64,000 nucleotides of DNA from Bacillota bacterium (lineage in GTDB: Bacteria > Bacillota > Sulfobacillia > RBS10-35 > JAJYVN01): contig JAJZMB010000147.1 of the NCBI GenBank assembly GCA_021803205.1, forward strand, positions 1-64,000. The letters are read 5' to 3'. The notes below the pieces were generated by a model that had not been told where the DNA came from, ran no database searches, and worked only from the letters and a program-made list of their open reading frames with translations. Below, one piece after another: positions 54,830 through 64,000 of the stretch (within the stretch, counting starts at the first letter, position 1; the number at the start of each line of letters is the position of its first letter). The position numbers and the translations under genes are program-made.

Positions 54830-55654
54830 TCAGGATTGCCACTGCCGCCCAAGTTCGCGACTGCGGGCAGCGGCGGCCCCGACGGCGGCTACCAAGGCCT
54901 GCCGGAAGCCGGCATCCTCAAGGACGCGGACGCCGGCGACGGTTGTGCCTCCCGGTGAGGAAACCGCCGCGCGAAGCTCTGCAGGTGTCTGCTCGCTCTC
55001 CCGGGCCAGCCGGGCGGCGCCGAACACCGTTTGCGGGATGAGACGACGCGCCACCGCTTCTGGCAGACCCAAGGTCGCCGCGGCTTCCGCCATGGCCTCC
55101 ATCAACAGGTAAACGTACGCCGGGCCGCTGCCTGCGAGCGCGGTTACCGCGTCGAGCATGGACTCGGGAACCCGCACCACCTCGCCCACTGCCTGGAGCA
55201 ACTCGGTGGCGACCGTGGCATCCCCTTCATCGGCAAAGCGGCCGGTGGCCAGGGCGGTGGCCGAACTGCGAACGGCGCTGCCGATGTTCGGCATGGCGCG
55301 CAGCACGCGAGGGGCGCCGCCCAGGGCCTCCTCGATAAACGCTGTGGAGATGCCGGCCATGCAGGACAGCACGCAATGGCCCGGGCGAAGCCAGGCGCGC
55401 AGTTCGGCGAGCGTACTGACGGCGTCTTTTGGTTTGACGAGTAAAACGAGCATAGCAACTCGGGCGGCCAGTTCGGCTTTGTCGCGAGTCGTTCTCAGCC
55501 CGGCAGAGGCGAAGCGGTCCAGGCGTGCGGTGTTCCCGCGGTTGGTCACCCAGAGGCACTGCCGAGGAAAGCCCGCTGCCAGAAGCCCTCCCACAAGGGC
55601 GTCCGCCAAGGCACCGGCACCGATCAGCCCGATTGTCTTCGCATCGTCCACCAC
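54830..55654 (-). CDS. proC: Pyrroline-5-carboxylate reductase
   Basis: Last step of proline synthesis, 274 aa. NAD(P) motif KTIGLIGAGALADALVGGLL; VLLVKPKDAVSTL; RAMPNIGSAVRSSATAL; the family signature in LAGSGPAYVYLLMEAMAEAA and SPGGTTVAGVRVLEDAGF. A GTG at 55654 (or 55651) begins directly before the conserved region, while the frame stays open far upstream to 56797 without homology. The ribosome binding site is weak. Convergent with the P-loop/Asp23 gene. Confidence 0.95.
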   Translation of the reverse strand: MVDDAKTIGLIGAGALADALVGGLLAAGFPRQCLWVTNRGNTARLDRFASAGLRTTRDKAELAARVAMLVLLVKPKDAVSTLAELRAWLRPGHCVLSCMAGISTAFIEEALGGAPRVLRAMPNIGSAVRSSATALATGRFADEGDATVATELLQAVGEVVRVPESMLDAVTALAGSGPAYVYLLMEAMAEAAATLGLPEAVARRLIPQTVFGAARLARESEQTPAELRAAVSSPGGTTVAGVRVLEDAGFRQALVAAVGAAAARSRELGRQWQS

Positions 55655-56153
55655 ACACCATCCCACGACTGAACCCGTCCCGAGTCCACGGGGCCGTTCC
55701 CACTCCATATCCGACGTGGCCACGATACCGGGTGCCCCGCTGCCTGACAAGTCGGCGGGGACATCCGTCCCACCCCTCTCCCAGCGAAAGTTCGGACCCC
55801 GGCGCGCGCACTTCGACATAGTTATCCACACGCACGCCTTATAAATACTCTCAAGACGTTCAATAGCCCGCAATCTGTGCGAAATCGCTGCTAATCGGTC
55901 CACAGCAGCCAATGATGGACCATGGCTGGTCGTGGCGACGGTTCGGCCCATTCTGTAAGGAGGAAAAGAGAGCGGACTAGTCAAATGGACGAGTACCCAG
56001 TTATGGGGATAAGCCAGCGGTTCGCAACTCGGCCAGGGTGGGGGCCTGCCGGCCGCGGCTCTGGTGCTCCCGAATCCCGTGTCCTGCGGGTTGGACGGGC
56101 GCATTTTCCGCGTGCCGGTGACGCATGTGAGGAGGCGATGAGCCATTCCGAGC
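55655..56153. promoter_or_regulatory. AT-richer divergent control region with a DnaA box
   Basis: About 500 bp between proC (minus) and the SleB-type gene (plus); 55815-55915 is the most AT-rich stretch I noticed in the window. It contains a perfect DnaA-box consensus TTATCCACA at 55822-55830 and a one-mismatch copy in reverse (TGGGGATAA) near 56003-56011. A strong AAGGAGG at about 55960 has no start codon at proper distance. Clear promoter hexamers could not be assigned. Confidence 0.4.
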
Positions 56154-57161
56154 GTGGTCTGGGGGGGAATCCCCGCGGCGTGGCGCGCCCTGCGCGGCGG
56201 CAGTCGGTCGTGGTCGGTCCTCCTTGGCGGTTTCCTTGTGTTGTCAGCCCTCATGCCGGGTTCCGGGGTCGTCGGGGGCAGCCTGTTTCCGGAAGCGGGC
56301 GCCACCGCCGCGCGCGCCGGCGGACCGCAGTGCCCCGTGATCTCGAATGTGGACGTCACCGTGAACGGCACGCCCCTGGGTCTGGCGGGGGCGATCGAGG
56401 ACGGCGTGGCGTTGGCCGCGGTGGATACCCTCGTCCCAGCGCTGGGCGGGGCCCTGGTGCGCACCTTCGCGACGCCGGGCGTGCGCATTTTCTTGGGCGG
56501 CAACGTCCTGACCGCGTCCGCCGACATCGCGGACATCCGCGTGAACGGTCGACCCGTGGCGGCTGCGATCCCTCCCGTGCTGGTCGACGGGCATTTGTAC
56601 CTGCCCGTGCAACCCCTGGCCGAGGCTGCGGGATACGCCGTAAACTGGCCGACCGCCACCGGGGGCATCGCGGTCAATGCCGGCCCATCGGTGCGGACCC
56701 GTCTGTCGTCTCCCGCCGCCGCTGCCGATGCCGCCCCCGCTCCGGTCAGCACCGGGCCGCCCCCGCTGCCGGTAGCGCCGGTCCCGCCCCCGATCATTCC
56801 CTATACCGCCGAAGATCTGAATCTCATCGCGCGGGTCGTGCACGGCGAGGCCGGAGGACAGCCCGCACTGGCGAAGGTGGGCGTGGCGGCCGTTATCGTC
56901 AATCGGGTCCGCGACCCGGGGTGGCCGAAGACGATTCCCGGGGTCATTTATGCACCCGGTCAGTTCCAGGCAGTGGGTTATCCGCTCTTTGAACGGCAAC
57001 CGTCGCCGGTGGACATCGAGGCGGCGCTGCATGCGCTGCGGGGCGAGGATCCGACCGACGGTGCCGTGTACTTCTACAACCCGGCCCAGACGTGGCGCGG
57101 CTCGTGGATCTTCACCCGCAAGACGCTGGTGACCATCGGGGCCTTCCGCTTCGCCCAGTGA
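56154..57161 (+). CDS. SleB/CwlJ-type cell wall hydrolase with stalk-like N-domain
   Basis: 335 aa: signal peptide (SVLLGGFLVLSALMPGSG), a copper-amine-oxidase-N-like domain (about 60-180; VNGTPLGLAGAIEDGVALAAV, VLVDGHLYLPVQPLAEAAGY), a Pro-rich linker, and a C-terminal Hydrolase_2 domain (about 220-335). That domain begins ARVVHGEAGGQPALAKVGVAAVIVNRV with catalytic Glu, then FQAVGYPLF and GAVYFYNPAQT. Related enzymes open the spore cortex during germination. The GTG at 56154 is 19 nt from the nearest AGGAGG. An ATG at 56138 is in another frame, separated by a run of seven G, so the start needs checking. Confidence 0.85.
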   Translation: MVWGGIPAAWRALRGGSRSWSVLLGGFLVLSALMPGSGVVGGSLFPEAGATAARAGGPQCPVISNVDVTVNGTPLGLAGAIEDGVALAAVDTLVPALGGALVRTFATPGVRIFLGGNVLTASADIADIRVNGRPVAAAIPPVLVDGHLYLPVQPLAEAAGYAVNWPTATGGIAVNAGPSVRTRLSSPAAAADAAPAPVSTGPPPLPVAPVPPPIIPYTAEDLNLIARVVHGEAGGQPALAKVGVAAVIVNRVRDPGWPKTIPGVIYAPGQFQAVGYPLFERQPSPVDIEAALHALRGEDPTDGAVYFYNPAQTWRGSWIFTRKTLVTIGAFRFAQ

Positions 57162-57234
57162 ACCCTGCAGTGGTGCAGGCGCGTGCCCGCCGCCAGACGC
57201 GACTGATGGGCTGCGCGGATCTGCCGCGATTTCC

Positions 57235-58263
57235 GTGATCGTCGGCCTGACGCTCCAGCTCTGCCGCGGGGCGGGCAGGATGCATCCGAGCGTTTCATCG
57301 GACATAGGCTTGCTGCCGCTGTCCCCGAGGGGAGCGCGCCAGTTGGTCTGGATGCGGCTTGGACTCGGACTTGTGTGTCTCTTGGGCGGAATGATTCTGC
57401 TCAGCAGAACACTGGCCGGATTCCGACGGGTTATCCCGCGAGGCGGGATGCGCATGTCCCCGGCGATAGCAATGCTCGCCGGCGCCGGCGCCGCCGCCGT
57501 TGTTCAATCGTCCAGCCTGTGCGTGGCCGGTATTGTGGCGGCGGCTGACGGGGGTGGGCTCGGTCTGGGCCCGGCGTGGGCTGCGGTAGCCGGTGCCAAC
57601 GTCGGGGGTACCCTGCTGCCCCACATTACCGCGTGGAGTCCGCCGGGGCCCGCGCTTGCCATCTGCGCCGTGGCCGGGGGCGTCGCCTGCCTGCATCCTC
57701 GGCTGCGGGGCTTGGGCGTTCTGCTGCTCGCGGCCGCTTTGCTTGCCAGTGGATTCGCCCTCGTTTCCGGTGCGGCCGGCGGCGGGTTGGGCGTTGCCTC
57801 AGGTCTGTTGCGGGTTGCCGCCGTGCCCACGGCCGCGTTCCTGGCCGGGGCGGCGTCGACCGCGGTTGCCTTTTCCAGCGGGTTCACCATCGCTGTTGCG
57901 CAGGGGTTGGCCGCGGCCGGCGGCCTGCCCCTGACAGCGGGTATTGCGTTCGTGTGCGGTGCCAATATCGGCACCACCTCGGACGTGCTCTTCGCCTCAC
58001 TGGCCGCCGGGCGGCGCGGACGGATCACCGCAGGGTTCCACCTCGGCTTCAAGGTACTCTGTGCCGCCGTGGGACTTGCCCTGGCGCATCCCCTGGCGGA
58101 CGTGCTGCGCCGGGGGAGTCTAACGCCAGCACGCGCCATGGCTCAGGTCCACACCGGGCTCAATCTGGGGATGGCCCTCGTTCTCTTTCCGTGGCTGGCG
58201 CATCTCGCCGGGAAAGTGGAACTTGCCGTTTTCTCCGGTGGGGAGTCGGGGATTCGTCGTTGA
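57235..58263 (+). CDS. Na/Pi-cotransporter-like membrane protein (PF02690 type)
   Basis: About 342 aa, some eight to nine hydrophobic segments, with the two inverted QSSS-type repeats of the Na/Pi cotransporter II family. The first reads AAAVVQSSSLCVAGIVAAA plus GANVGGTLLPHITA; the second, AFSSGFTIAVAQ plus GANIGTTSDVLFAS. The tail AMAQVHTGLNLGMALVLF also fits. Start uncertain (GTG 57235, ATG 57280 or ATG 57352). The PhoU-like tail found in some members is absent. Substrate is presumably phosphate; related spore-associated membrane proteins exist in Bacillota. Confidence 0.82.
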   Translation: MIVGLTLQLCRGAGRMHPSVSSDIGLLPLSPRGARQLVWMRLGLGLVCLLGGMILLSRTLAGFRRVIPRGGMRMSPAIAMLAGAGAAAVVQSSSLCVAGIVAAADGGGLGLGPAWAAVAGANVGGTLLPHITAWSPPGPALAICAVAGGVACLHPRLRGLGVLLLAAALLASGFALVSGAAGGGLGVASGLLRVAAVPTAAFLAGAASTAVAFSSGFTIAVAQGLAAAGGLPLTAGIAFVCGANIGTTSDVLFASLAAGRRGRITAGFHLGFKVLCAAVGLALAHPLADVLRRGSLTPARAMAQVHTGLNLGMALVLFPWLAHLAGKVELAVFSGGESGIRR

Positions 58264-58521
58264 GATTTGACTGCACATTGAGGATAATCGCTGAGGCCGG
58301 GGCGGGCATATCGGTGTCGGATGGCTGAGCAGTCTCGCGACGGCGGAGCGTATCGCCGTTCCCTCGCGAAACGTTCTCCCGCCCATCCAGCCGCCCGCCG
58401 ACTCTACCGGATTCCGATGGTGCTGCCAGAAGACGGCTCCCGGCGTCCGCGGCTCACCCCGGGGGCGGATGTGGTTTGTCCCCGGGGTATAGCGATGCTC
58501 GGCAGCGGGGGCTGAGCTTCC

Positions 58522-58587
58522 GGGCTCCGCCACCAGAGAGCGGGAAGGCGGCGTGTATCGCCTGCTCTCTGGTGGTGCACGGAGTCC
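58522..58587 (+). promoter_or_regulatory. Long hairpin upstream of pgk
   Basis: Two stacked stems: GGGCTCCG (58522-58529) with CGGAGTCC (58580-58587), and a perfect 12-bp CCACCAGAGAGC (58530-58541) with GCTCTCTGGTGG (58564-58575), enclosing GGCG...CGCC. No T tract follows, so it is either a processing/attenuation structure of the glycolytic mRNA or a dyad binding site. The rest of the 367-bp gap before pgk (from 58264) shows no supported gene. Confidence 0.55.
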
Positions 58588-58630
58588 GCAGTGAGGTCGC
58601 ATATTCCTAGGCCCGCACCGGAGGTGCTGC

Positions 58631-59827
58631 ATGGCCGCAACCACACGTTTCCCAAAGAAGACCGTGCGGGATGTATCCGTCGCTGGCCGTACTGCGCTTG
58701 TGCGCGTGGATTTTAATGTGCCTTTGCACGGCCAACGGGTGGCGGACGACACCCGTATCCGCGCGGCGCTGCCCACCATCCACCATCTCTCGGAAAGCGG
58801 CGCGCGGGTCGTCCTGTGCAGCCATCTCGGCCGTCCCAAGGGTAAGCGCGTGTCCGGCATGAGCTGCCGACCGACGGCGGCGGCTCTGGAGGAAATGTTG
58901 CGCAGGCCAGTGGCCTTCAGCCCGGACGCCGTGGGCCCGCGCGCCCGCCGGACTGTGGATGCGCTGATCGCGGGCGAGGTGGCCATGCTGGAGAATACGC
59001 GCTTCTACCCGGAGGAGGAGCGGAACGACCCAGTGTTTGCCAGGGCGCTCGCCAGCCTTGCAGACCTCTTTGTCAACGACGGCTTCGGCGCCGCCCATCG
59101 GTCCCACGCCAGCACCGTCGGTGTCGCCGCATACCTTCCCGCGGTGGCGGGCCTCCTGCTTGAGCGTGAGGTGGAGGCCCTGACTCGCCTCCTCCGTCCG
59201 GAGCGACCATTCGTGGCCATCGCCGGGGGAGCTAAGGTGTCCGACAAGATCGACGTGCTCAGCCATCTCCTCCCACAACTCGACCGCTTGTTGATCGGCG
59301 GGGGAATGGCCAATACGTTCCTTGCGGCGTTGGGCTTCGACATGGGCCGGTCGGTGGTGGAGCGGGACCAACTGCCGGCTGCGGAGCATCTCATCGCCGA
59401 GGCCAAGGAACGCGCTGTCGAATTGGTGCTGCCGGTGGACGTCGTGGTGGGCAACTTCTATCTGGAACAGGCGGATACGCGCGTCGTCCAGGTGGACCAG
59501 ATTCCCGCCGACTGGTTGGCCATGGATATCGGTCCCCTCAGCGTGGAACGCTTCACCGACGCCATCGCCGATACGCGCACTGTGTTCTGGAATGGCCCGT
59601 TGGGGGTCGCTGAGTGGGCCGCCTTCGCCAACGGCACGTCGGGCGTGGCCAAGGCGGTTGCAGCCAGTCAGGGCTTCACGGTGGTGGGTGGGGGCGACTC
59701 CATCGCCGCCCTGAAGCGCCTCGGGCTGGATGATCGTATCGGGCACATCAGTACCGGGGGCGGTGCCGCCCTGGAGTTTCTCGAAGGCAAGGTTCTGCCC
59801 GGCATCGCCTGTCTGGAGGACCGCTAG
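58631..59827 (+). CDS. pgk: Phosphoglycerate kinase
   Basis: 398 aa. Substrate-binding [21 protein letters not shown] and [26 protein letters not shown], the nucleotide-site [26 protein letters not shown], and the C-terminal GGGDSIAAL plus [14 protein letters not shown] are all present. ATG 58631 has GGAGGTG at 4-5 nt. First gene of pgk-tpiA-gpmI-eno-secG. gapA, which usually precedes it, is absent here. Confidence 0.97.
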   Translation: MAATTRFPKKTVRDVSVAGRTALVRVDFNVPLHGQRVADDTRIRAALPTIHHLSESGARVVLCSHLGRPKGKRVSGMSCRPTAAALEEMLRRPVAFSPDAVGPRARRTVDALIAGEVAMLENTRFYPEEERNDPVFARALASLADLFVNDGFGAAHRSHASTVGVAAYLPAVAGLLLEREVEALTRLLRPERPFVAIAGGAKVSDKIDVLSHLLPQLDRLLIGGGMANTFLAALGFDMGRSVVERDQLPAAEHLIAEAKERAVELVLPVDVVVGNFYLEQADTRVVQVDQIPADWLAMDIGPLSVERFTDAIADTRTVFWNGPLGVAEWAAFANGTSGVAKAVAASQGFTVVGGGDSIAALKRLGLDDRIGHISTGGGAALEFLEGKVLPGIACLEDR

Positions 59828-59893
59828 ATGACCTCGTCGAGCGCAGAGTATACGCGGGCCGAGCTCTGGTCGGCCCGGCCTGCAGGGGAACGC

Positions 59894-60646
59894 ATGATCA
59901 TAGGCAATTGGAAGGCCGGCTGCCGTACGGCGTCAGAGTCTGTGGATCTCTCCCGGTCGGTGACCGCGGCACTCTCCCCCGTACCCGCCGGAGTACGGGT
60001 TGTCGTTTGTCCCGCCTTCACCGCACTCGGTGCGGTGCGCACCCTCCTGGGGGATGGGATCCTACTCGGTGCGCAAGACCTGTTCTGGGAGGACCAGGGG
60101 GCATATACCGGCGCGATCACAGGACCCATGCTGACCGACCTTGGGTGTGTATGCGCGTTGGTGGGACATTCCGAGCGTCGGCGGCTCTTCGGGGAGACGG
60201 ACGATGTGGTGGCGCGGAAGCTCCGGGCCTGCTGGAGACACGGCTTGATGCCCGTCCTCTGCGTGGGGGAGAGTCTGGCGCAGCGGGAGGCGGGCGCGAC
60301 TGCCTCCGTGCTGCAGGCGCAGGTGCGGAGCGGCCTCAGCGGCTGCGCGCCCGGTCCCCTGGCGATCGCCTACGAGCCCATCTGGGCCATCGGGACCGGC
60401 CGGGCGGCAACTCCGCGCGACTGCGCCGACGGCCTCGCCGTCATTCGTGCGTGCGTCGCCGAGATTTGGCCATCCCTGTCGCCCGTGCCCTGCCTCTACG
60501 GGGGGAGCGTGACCACGGAAAACTGCGCCGGTTTCTGGGGTGCGGGGACCGCCGACGGGGCGCTGGTCGGAGGCGTTTCCCTCAAGGCCGGGGAGTTCGC
60601 GACGATTTGCCGGATCGCCGCGGATGGGGGGAGAGCGGACTCTTGA
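59894..60646 (+). CDS. tpiA: Triosephosphate isomerase
   Basis: TIM barrel with catalytic Lys in IIGNWKAG, His in LVGHSERRRLFGE and Glu in IAYEPIWAIGTGRAA, and the phosphate loop YGGSVTTEN. ATG 59894 has AGGGGA at 4-5 nt and gives 250 aa, the family norm. An ATG at 59828, directly abutting the pgk stop with GGAGG at 8 nt, would add 22 residues and cannot be dismissed. Its stop overlaps the gpmI start (TTGA). Confidence 0.95.
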   Translation: MIIGNWKAGCRTASESVDLSRSVTAALSPVPAGVRVVVCPAFTALGAVRTLLGDGILLGAQDLFWEDQGAYTGAITGPMLTDLGCVCALVGHSERRRLFGETDDVVARKLRACWRHGLMPVLCVGESLAQREAGATASVLQAQVRSGLSGCAPGPLAIAYEPIWAIGTGRAATPRDCADGLAVIRACVAEIWPSLSPVPCLYGGSVTTENCAGFWGAGTADGALVGGVSLKAGEFATICRIAADGGRADS

Positions 60647-62190
60647 TCGCGCTGGTGATTCTTGACGGCTGGGGCCTGGCTCCAGCGGGGCCCGCAAACG
60701 CTGTGTCTCTGGCGGCCACGCCCACCATGGACCGGATTTGGGCGCAGTGTCCACACGCGACGCTGGCTGCTTCGGGCGGCGATGTGGGACTTCCGGATGG
60801 TCAAATGGGTAACTCAGAAGTCGGCCATTTGAATCTCGGTGCTGGGCGGGTGGTGCTCCAGTCGCTGACGCGGATCAATCGCGCCATTGCCGGCGGTGCG
60901 TTCCAGAACAACTACGCCCTGCGGGCTGCCTGCGCGGTCGGCAGGGCCTCGCGTCTGCACCTGCTCGGATTGTGCTCGGAGGGCGGCGTCCACAGTTCAT
61001 TGCGCCACCTGCTGGCCCTGCTGGAGTTGGCGAAGCGTGAGGGCTGTTCTGATGTGTGCGTCCACGCCGTGACAGACGGGCGGGACACCCCCCCAGGCAC
61101 CGCGCGCGGTTACCTTGACGCGGTCGACGCGGCGATGCGCCGCCTTGGGGTCGGGCGCTTCGGCAGCGTGTCAGGCCGTTACTACACATTGGACCGCGAC
61201 CGCCGCTGGGAGCGGACCGAGGCGGCCTTTGCGGCCCTGACCGGCCGTGCGCCGCATGCTGCGGATTATGTCGAGGTTCTTGCAGCGGCGGAGGGTCGGA
61301 CCGCCCCTAACGGACGGGATCCGGAGAGCGACGAGTTCATCCGCCCGACATCGATCGGGGCAAACGGCGCCATTGGCCCCGCGGACGCCGTGATCTGCTT
61401 CAACTGGCGTGCCGACCGCGTGCGACAGATCAGCCGGGCCCTGACTGACCCCAATTTCGACGCCTTCCCGCGGCCCTGGCCGTGCGTCCAGTTCTTTGTC
61501 GCGATGTCTCCCTACGAGGCGGATTGGCCGCTACATGCCGCTTTCCCGGGCATGGAGGTGCCCGATACGCTGGGGTCCGTCGTGAGCCGTGCTGGCCTGC
61601 GTCAATTGCGTCTTGCGGAGACCGAAAAATATGCGCACGTGACATACTTTTTCAACGGCGGTGTCGAGGAGGCCTACCCCGGGGAGGATCGCGTGCTGGT
61701 TGCGTCCCCGAAGGTCGCCACCTATGACCTACAGCCGGAGATGAGCGCGGCCGAGGTGGCGGCGCGGGGCACCGCCGCCATTCGCGACGGGGATTATGCG
61801 CTCTGTGTCATCAATTTCGCCAATCCGGACATGGTTGGTCATACCGGATCGATTCCTGCCGCCCGCGCCGCCTGTGAGGCCGCCGACCGCGGCTTGGGCA
61901 AGGTTCTCGACGCCGTGGCCGCGCGCAACGGGGCCGCCCTGGTGCTGGCCGACCACGGCAACGCCGAGGTGATGGCCGATCCGGAGACGCGCACGCCGCA
62001 CACCGCACACACCACCAATCCCGTCCCGTGCGTACTTGTTGGTCGGCCGGGTCTCCGGCTGGTCAACAGCGGGAAATTGGGAGACGTGGCCCCGACGATA
62101 CTGACCTTGCTGGGCCTCACCCCTCCCGCGGCCATGACGGGAAAGAGTTTAATTCTGCAGGGGGATACCGCCGATGCCGGTGATCGCTGA
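60643..62190 (+). CDS. gpmI: Cofactor-independent phosphoglycerate mutase
   Basis: 2,3-bisphosphoglycerate-independent mutase, 515 aa, alkaline-phosphatase fold with two metals. [14 protein letters not shown] at the N-terminus, catalytic Ser in [60 protein letters not shown], and the metal-binding [12 protein letters not shown] and [11 protein letters not shown] are all seen. TTG 60643 (GGAGAG at 7 nt) overlaps the tpiA stop, fixing the start. Confidence 0.96.
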   Translation: MIALVILDGWGLAPAGPANAVSLAATPTMDRIWAQCPHATLAASGGDVGLPDGQMGNSEVGHLNLGAGRVVLQSLTRINRAIAGGAFQNNYALRAACAVGRASRLHLLGLCSEGGVHSSLRHLLALLELAKREGCSDVCVHAVTDGRDTPPGTARGYLDAVDAAMRRLGVGRFGSVSGRYYTLDRDRRWERTEAAFAALTGRAPHAADYVEVLAAAEGRTAPNGRDPESDEFIRPTSIGANGAIGPADAVICFNWRADRVRQISRALTDPNFDAFPRPWPCVQFFVAMSPYEADWPLHAAFPGMEVPDTLGSVVSRAGLRQLRLAETEKYAHVTYFFNGGVEEAYPGEDRVLVASPKVATYDLQPEMSAAEVAARGTAAIRDGDYALCVINFANPDMVGHTGSIPAARAACEAADRGLGKVLDAVAARNGAALVLADHGNAEVMADPETRTPHTAHTTNPVPCVLVGRPGLRLVNSGKLGDVAPTILTLLGLTPPAAMTGKSLILQGDTADAGDR

Positions 62191-63457
62191 GGTCCTGGGC
62201 CGAGAGATCCTCGACTCGCGTGGCAATCCCACCGTCGAGGCGGAGGTCATCCTGGAAGACGGCAGTGTGGGCCGAGCCTCGGTGCCGTCGGGCGCTTCGA
62301 CCGGTTCGCGGGAGGCGGTGGAGCGGCGGGACGGCGACCGCTCCCGCTATCTGGGCAGGGGTGTGCTGGAAGCAGTGCGCGCCGTGAACGACGTGATCGG
62401 TCCGGAGATTGTCGGGATCCCCGGAGAGGATCAGGGCGCGCTGGACCGCCGGCTCTGCGACCTGGACGGCACTGAAAACAAGGGTCGCCTTGGGGCCAAT
62501 GCCCTCCTCGCCGTCTCCCTCGCAGTGGCCAAAGCGGCGGCGGCTGCCGCCGACTTGCCGCTCTTCCGTTATTTGGGCGGCCCGCTGGCCCGAACCCTCC
62601 CCGTGCCGTTACTCAACGTGATCAACGGTGGGCGCCATGCGGACAATCCCCTGGATGTACAAGAGTTCATGCTGGTGCCGGCGGGATTCCCGACATTCGC
62701 AGAATCCCTGCGGGCTGGCGTGGAAGTCTATCACCGGCTCAAGGGACTGTTGGGGGACCGGGGCCTGGGAACGGGTGTGGGCGACGAGGGTGGGTTTGCA
62801 CCCTCCCTGGCCGGTACAGAAGCGGCTTTACAAATCCTGGTGCAGGCGATCGAGGCGGCGGGCTTCCGGCCGGGGGAGCAGGTGTGGCTGGCCCTGGATG
62901 CGGCGGCCAGCGAATTTTCCGCAACGCGCGAGGGCGGCACCTACCGGCTGGAGGGGCGGACCCTTGACGGGGTAGCTCTCACAGAACTGTACGGACGCCT
63001 CTGCGATCGCTTTCCGCTGATCTCCCTGGAGGACGGACTGTCCGAAGGAGATCGCGACGGCTGGCGCGTGCTTACCGCCACGCTCGGTGGACGCCTCCAA
63101 CTGGTGGGGGACGACCTCTTCGTCACCAATGTGGATATCCTGGAAGCCGGCATCCGAGACGGGCTGGCCAACGCGATCCTGATCAAGCCCAATCAAATCG
63201 GCACGCTCAGCGAGACTTGGGCAGCGGTGGAGACAGCGAGGCGGGCCGGTTACCGCGCCATACTCTCGCACCGTTCCGGTGAGACCGACGATGTGACCAT
63301 CTCCCATCTCGCCGTGGCCACCGGATGTGGCCAGATCAAGACCGGCGCCCCTGCTCGCGGTGAGCGTGTGGCCAAGTACAACGAGCTCTTGCGGATTGCT
63401 GAACGTCTGGGCGAGTCGGCGCAATTTGCCGGTCCCGCCGTCTTTGGCCGGCTGTGA
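62174..63457 (+). CDS. eno: Enolase
   Basis: 427 aa. [18 protein letters not shown] at the N-terminus, [14 protein letters not shown], the general base and metal ligands in [22 protein letters not shown] and [16 protein letters not shown], and [12 protein letters not shown] 62174 lies inside the gpmI 3' end (17-bp overlap). Confidence 0.97.
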   Translation: MPVIAEVLGREILDSRGNPTVEAEVILEDGSVGRASVPSGASTGSREAVERRDGDRSRYLGRGVLEAVRAVNDVIGPEIVGIPGEDQGALDRRLCDLDGTENKGRLGANALLAVSLAVAKAAAAAADLPLFRYLGGPLARTLPVPLLNVINGGRHADNPLDVQEFMLVPAGFPTFAESLRAGVEVYHRLKGLLGDRGLGTGVGDEGGFAPSLAGTEAALQILVQAIEAAGFRPGEQVWLALDAAASEFSATREGGTYRLEGRTLDGVALTELYGRLCDRFPLISLEDGLSEGDRDGWRVLTATLGGRLQLVGDDLFVTNVDILEAGIRDGLANAILIKPNQIGTLSETWAAVETARRAGYRAILSHRSGETDDVTISHLAVATGCGQIKTGAPARGERVAKYNELLRIAERLGESAQFAGPAVFGRL

Positions 63458-63502
63458 TAGACTAGCGGCGGGCGTTGCGCGGCGCGGCCCCATGGCCGGG
63501 GC

Positions 63503-63793
63503 GTGGGCGGCTTAGGAAAAAGAGTCCTTGGTTGGAGGCGGGCAGCCACCGTGATCGTTGCCCTGACCATATTGCTTGCGGTAGTTTGCGTGGCCCTGGT
63601 GGCCACGGTCCTGATGCAGTCTCCCCGTGGCGCCGGGCTGACGGGATCGTTCGGCGGCGGTGCCGAGCAGATCTTTGGCAAGCGGCGCGGCGTCGACGCC
63701 TTCCTCTCACGCCTGACCGTGGTGCTGGCGATAGCGTTCTTCCTGCTGGCCACGCTGATCGCCTACCTGCAGCGTCTACCCGGGGTGAAGTGA
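63503..63793 (+). CDS. secG: Preprotein translocase subunit SecG
   Basis: 96 aa from GTG 63503 (80 aa if GTG 63551 is used; GGAGGCG lies 12 nt before the latter). Two TM helices (VIVALTILLAVVCVALVATVL and LSRLTVVLAIAFFLLATLIAYL) flank the conserved cytoplasmic loop MQSPRGAGLTGSFGGGAEQIF, diagnostic for SecG. Placement after eno is typical of Bacillota. Confidence 0.93.
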   Translation: MGGLGKRVLGWRRAATVIVALTILLAVVCVALVATVLMQSPRGAGLTGSFGGGAEQIFGKRRGVDAFLSRLTVVLAIAFFLLATLIAYLQRLPGVK

Positions 63794-63830
63794 AGCAGCG
63801 GCGGCCCGGGGGGCCCGCCGCCGCGCATGT

Positions 63831-64000
63831 TCATGGCGGCGGCGGGCCACTATAAACGGGAAACGCCAGCAGGAGTAGGCTGCATCCAGCGAACAAGGCT
63901 GCTGCGCTCCATGGTGAGAGCTTACGACCCTGGGCCGCCCAGTCTCGCAAGGCGAACCCGCACATCAGCGCGGCAGTGGTTTCGACCAGACAGGACACAC
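63831..64000 (-). CDS. Partial membrane protein, C-terminal end only
   Basis: On the minus strand a frame enters from the right edge and ends at a TGA (63831-63833). It reads ETTAALMCGFALRDWAAQGR, KLSPWSAAALFAGCSLLLLA and FPVYSGPPPP, that is, one or two hydrophobic helices with a basic loop, as at the end of a polytopic membrane protein. The start is outside the window, so no family can be named. It converges on secG, with a GC-rich hairpin between them (63796-63823). Confidence 0.45.
   Translation of the reverse strand, partial: VSCLVETTAALMCGFALRDWAAQGRKLSPWSAAALFAGCSLLLLAFPVYSGPPPP

Noticed and set aside
55955..56000. A short gene after the strong AAGGAGG near 55960
   Set aside because: No start codon lies 4-12 nt downstream and an in-frame TAG follows; the signal may be fortuitous.
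58321..58515. A 64-codon ORF between the Na/Pi-like gene and pgk
   Set aside because: No ribosome binding site, no recognisable motif, composition like non-coding frames; not enough support to call a gene.

Overview
The window is one very GC-rich bacterial chromosome segment. A Bacillota-type (Firmicutes) lineage is the best fit. The supporting signs are a T-box riboswitch ahead of valS, the order valS-maf-radC-mreBCD with minC-minD-minE nearby, a SleB/CwlJ-type germination hydrolase, an Asp23 domain, a ComEB-type dCMP deaminase, and pgk-tpiA-gpmI-eno-secG in the classic order. The GC content, the GTG/TTG/CTG starts and the full MinCDE set point to a deep-branching high-GC group (Thermaerobacter, Symbiobacterium or Limnochordia-like). 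That placement is inference, since no rRNA gene is present.

Layout. 0.1-6.4 kb (minus strand): a branched-chain 2-oxoacid dehydrogenase operon (E1alpha, E1beta, an MFS transporter, E2, lipoyl synthase); no E3 is present. 6.5-12.1 kb: aldo/keto reductase, a DUF2103 protein, a DHA2-type MFS exporter, and an unrecognised helical protein. 12.2-19.8 kb: dCMP deaminase, gamma-carbonic anhydrase-like protein, DUF421 protein with a degenerate tyrosine recombinase, a CDC48-like AAA ATPase, a PurO-type IMP cyclohydrolase and a solute-binding protein. 20-23.4 kb: malate dehydrogenase and succinyl-CoA synthetase. 23.5-28.4 kb: a cytochrome c maturation operon (ccmE, a ccmA-ccmB fusion, ccmC, ccmD-like) translationally coupled to murJ. 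28.5-31 kb: a NarL-type two-component system.

31.2-45 kb: T-box-valS-maf-radC-mreBCD, then a decayed PBP2 gene next to a TnpB remnant, citrate synthase, minC, minD, minE and a SWIM zinc-finger protein. 45-54.8 kb: hom-lysC (aspartate pathway), a TIM-barrel isomerase-like protein, an asparaginase II-like protein, a one-cysteine thioredoxin-like protein, argH, a hemL-type aminotransferase, and a P-loop/Asp23 fusion. 54.8-58.3 kb: proC, a SleB-type hydrolase and a Na/Pi-cotransporter-like protein. 58.6-63.8 kb: the lower glycolysis operon plus secG. A truncated membrane-protein gene runs off the right edge.

The most unusual feature is a dispersed intergenic repeat of about 105-125 bp with imperfect terminal inverted repeats, CTAG-like ends and a strong 3' hairpin. 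Four copies are near-identical and at least six are degenerate. They sit in operon gaps throughout 12-51 kb, where they supply stop codons, part of one ribosome binding site, and the leader hairpin of hom. One copy abuts a second MITE-like element of 163 bp flanked by CTAG. This looks like a short mobile or structured-RNA family worth a genome-wide search.
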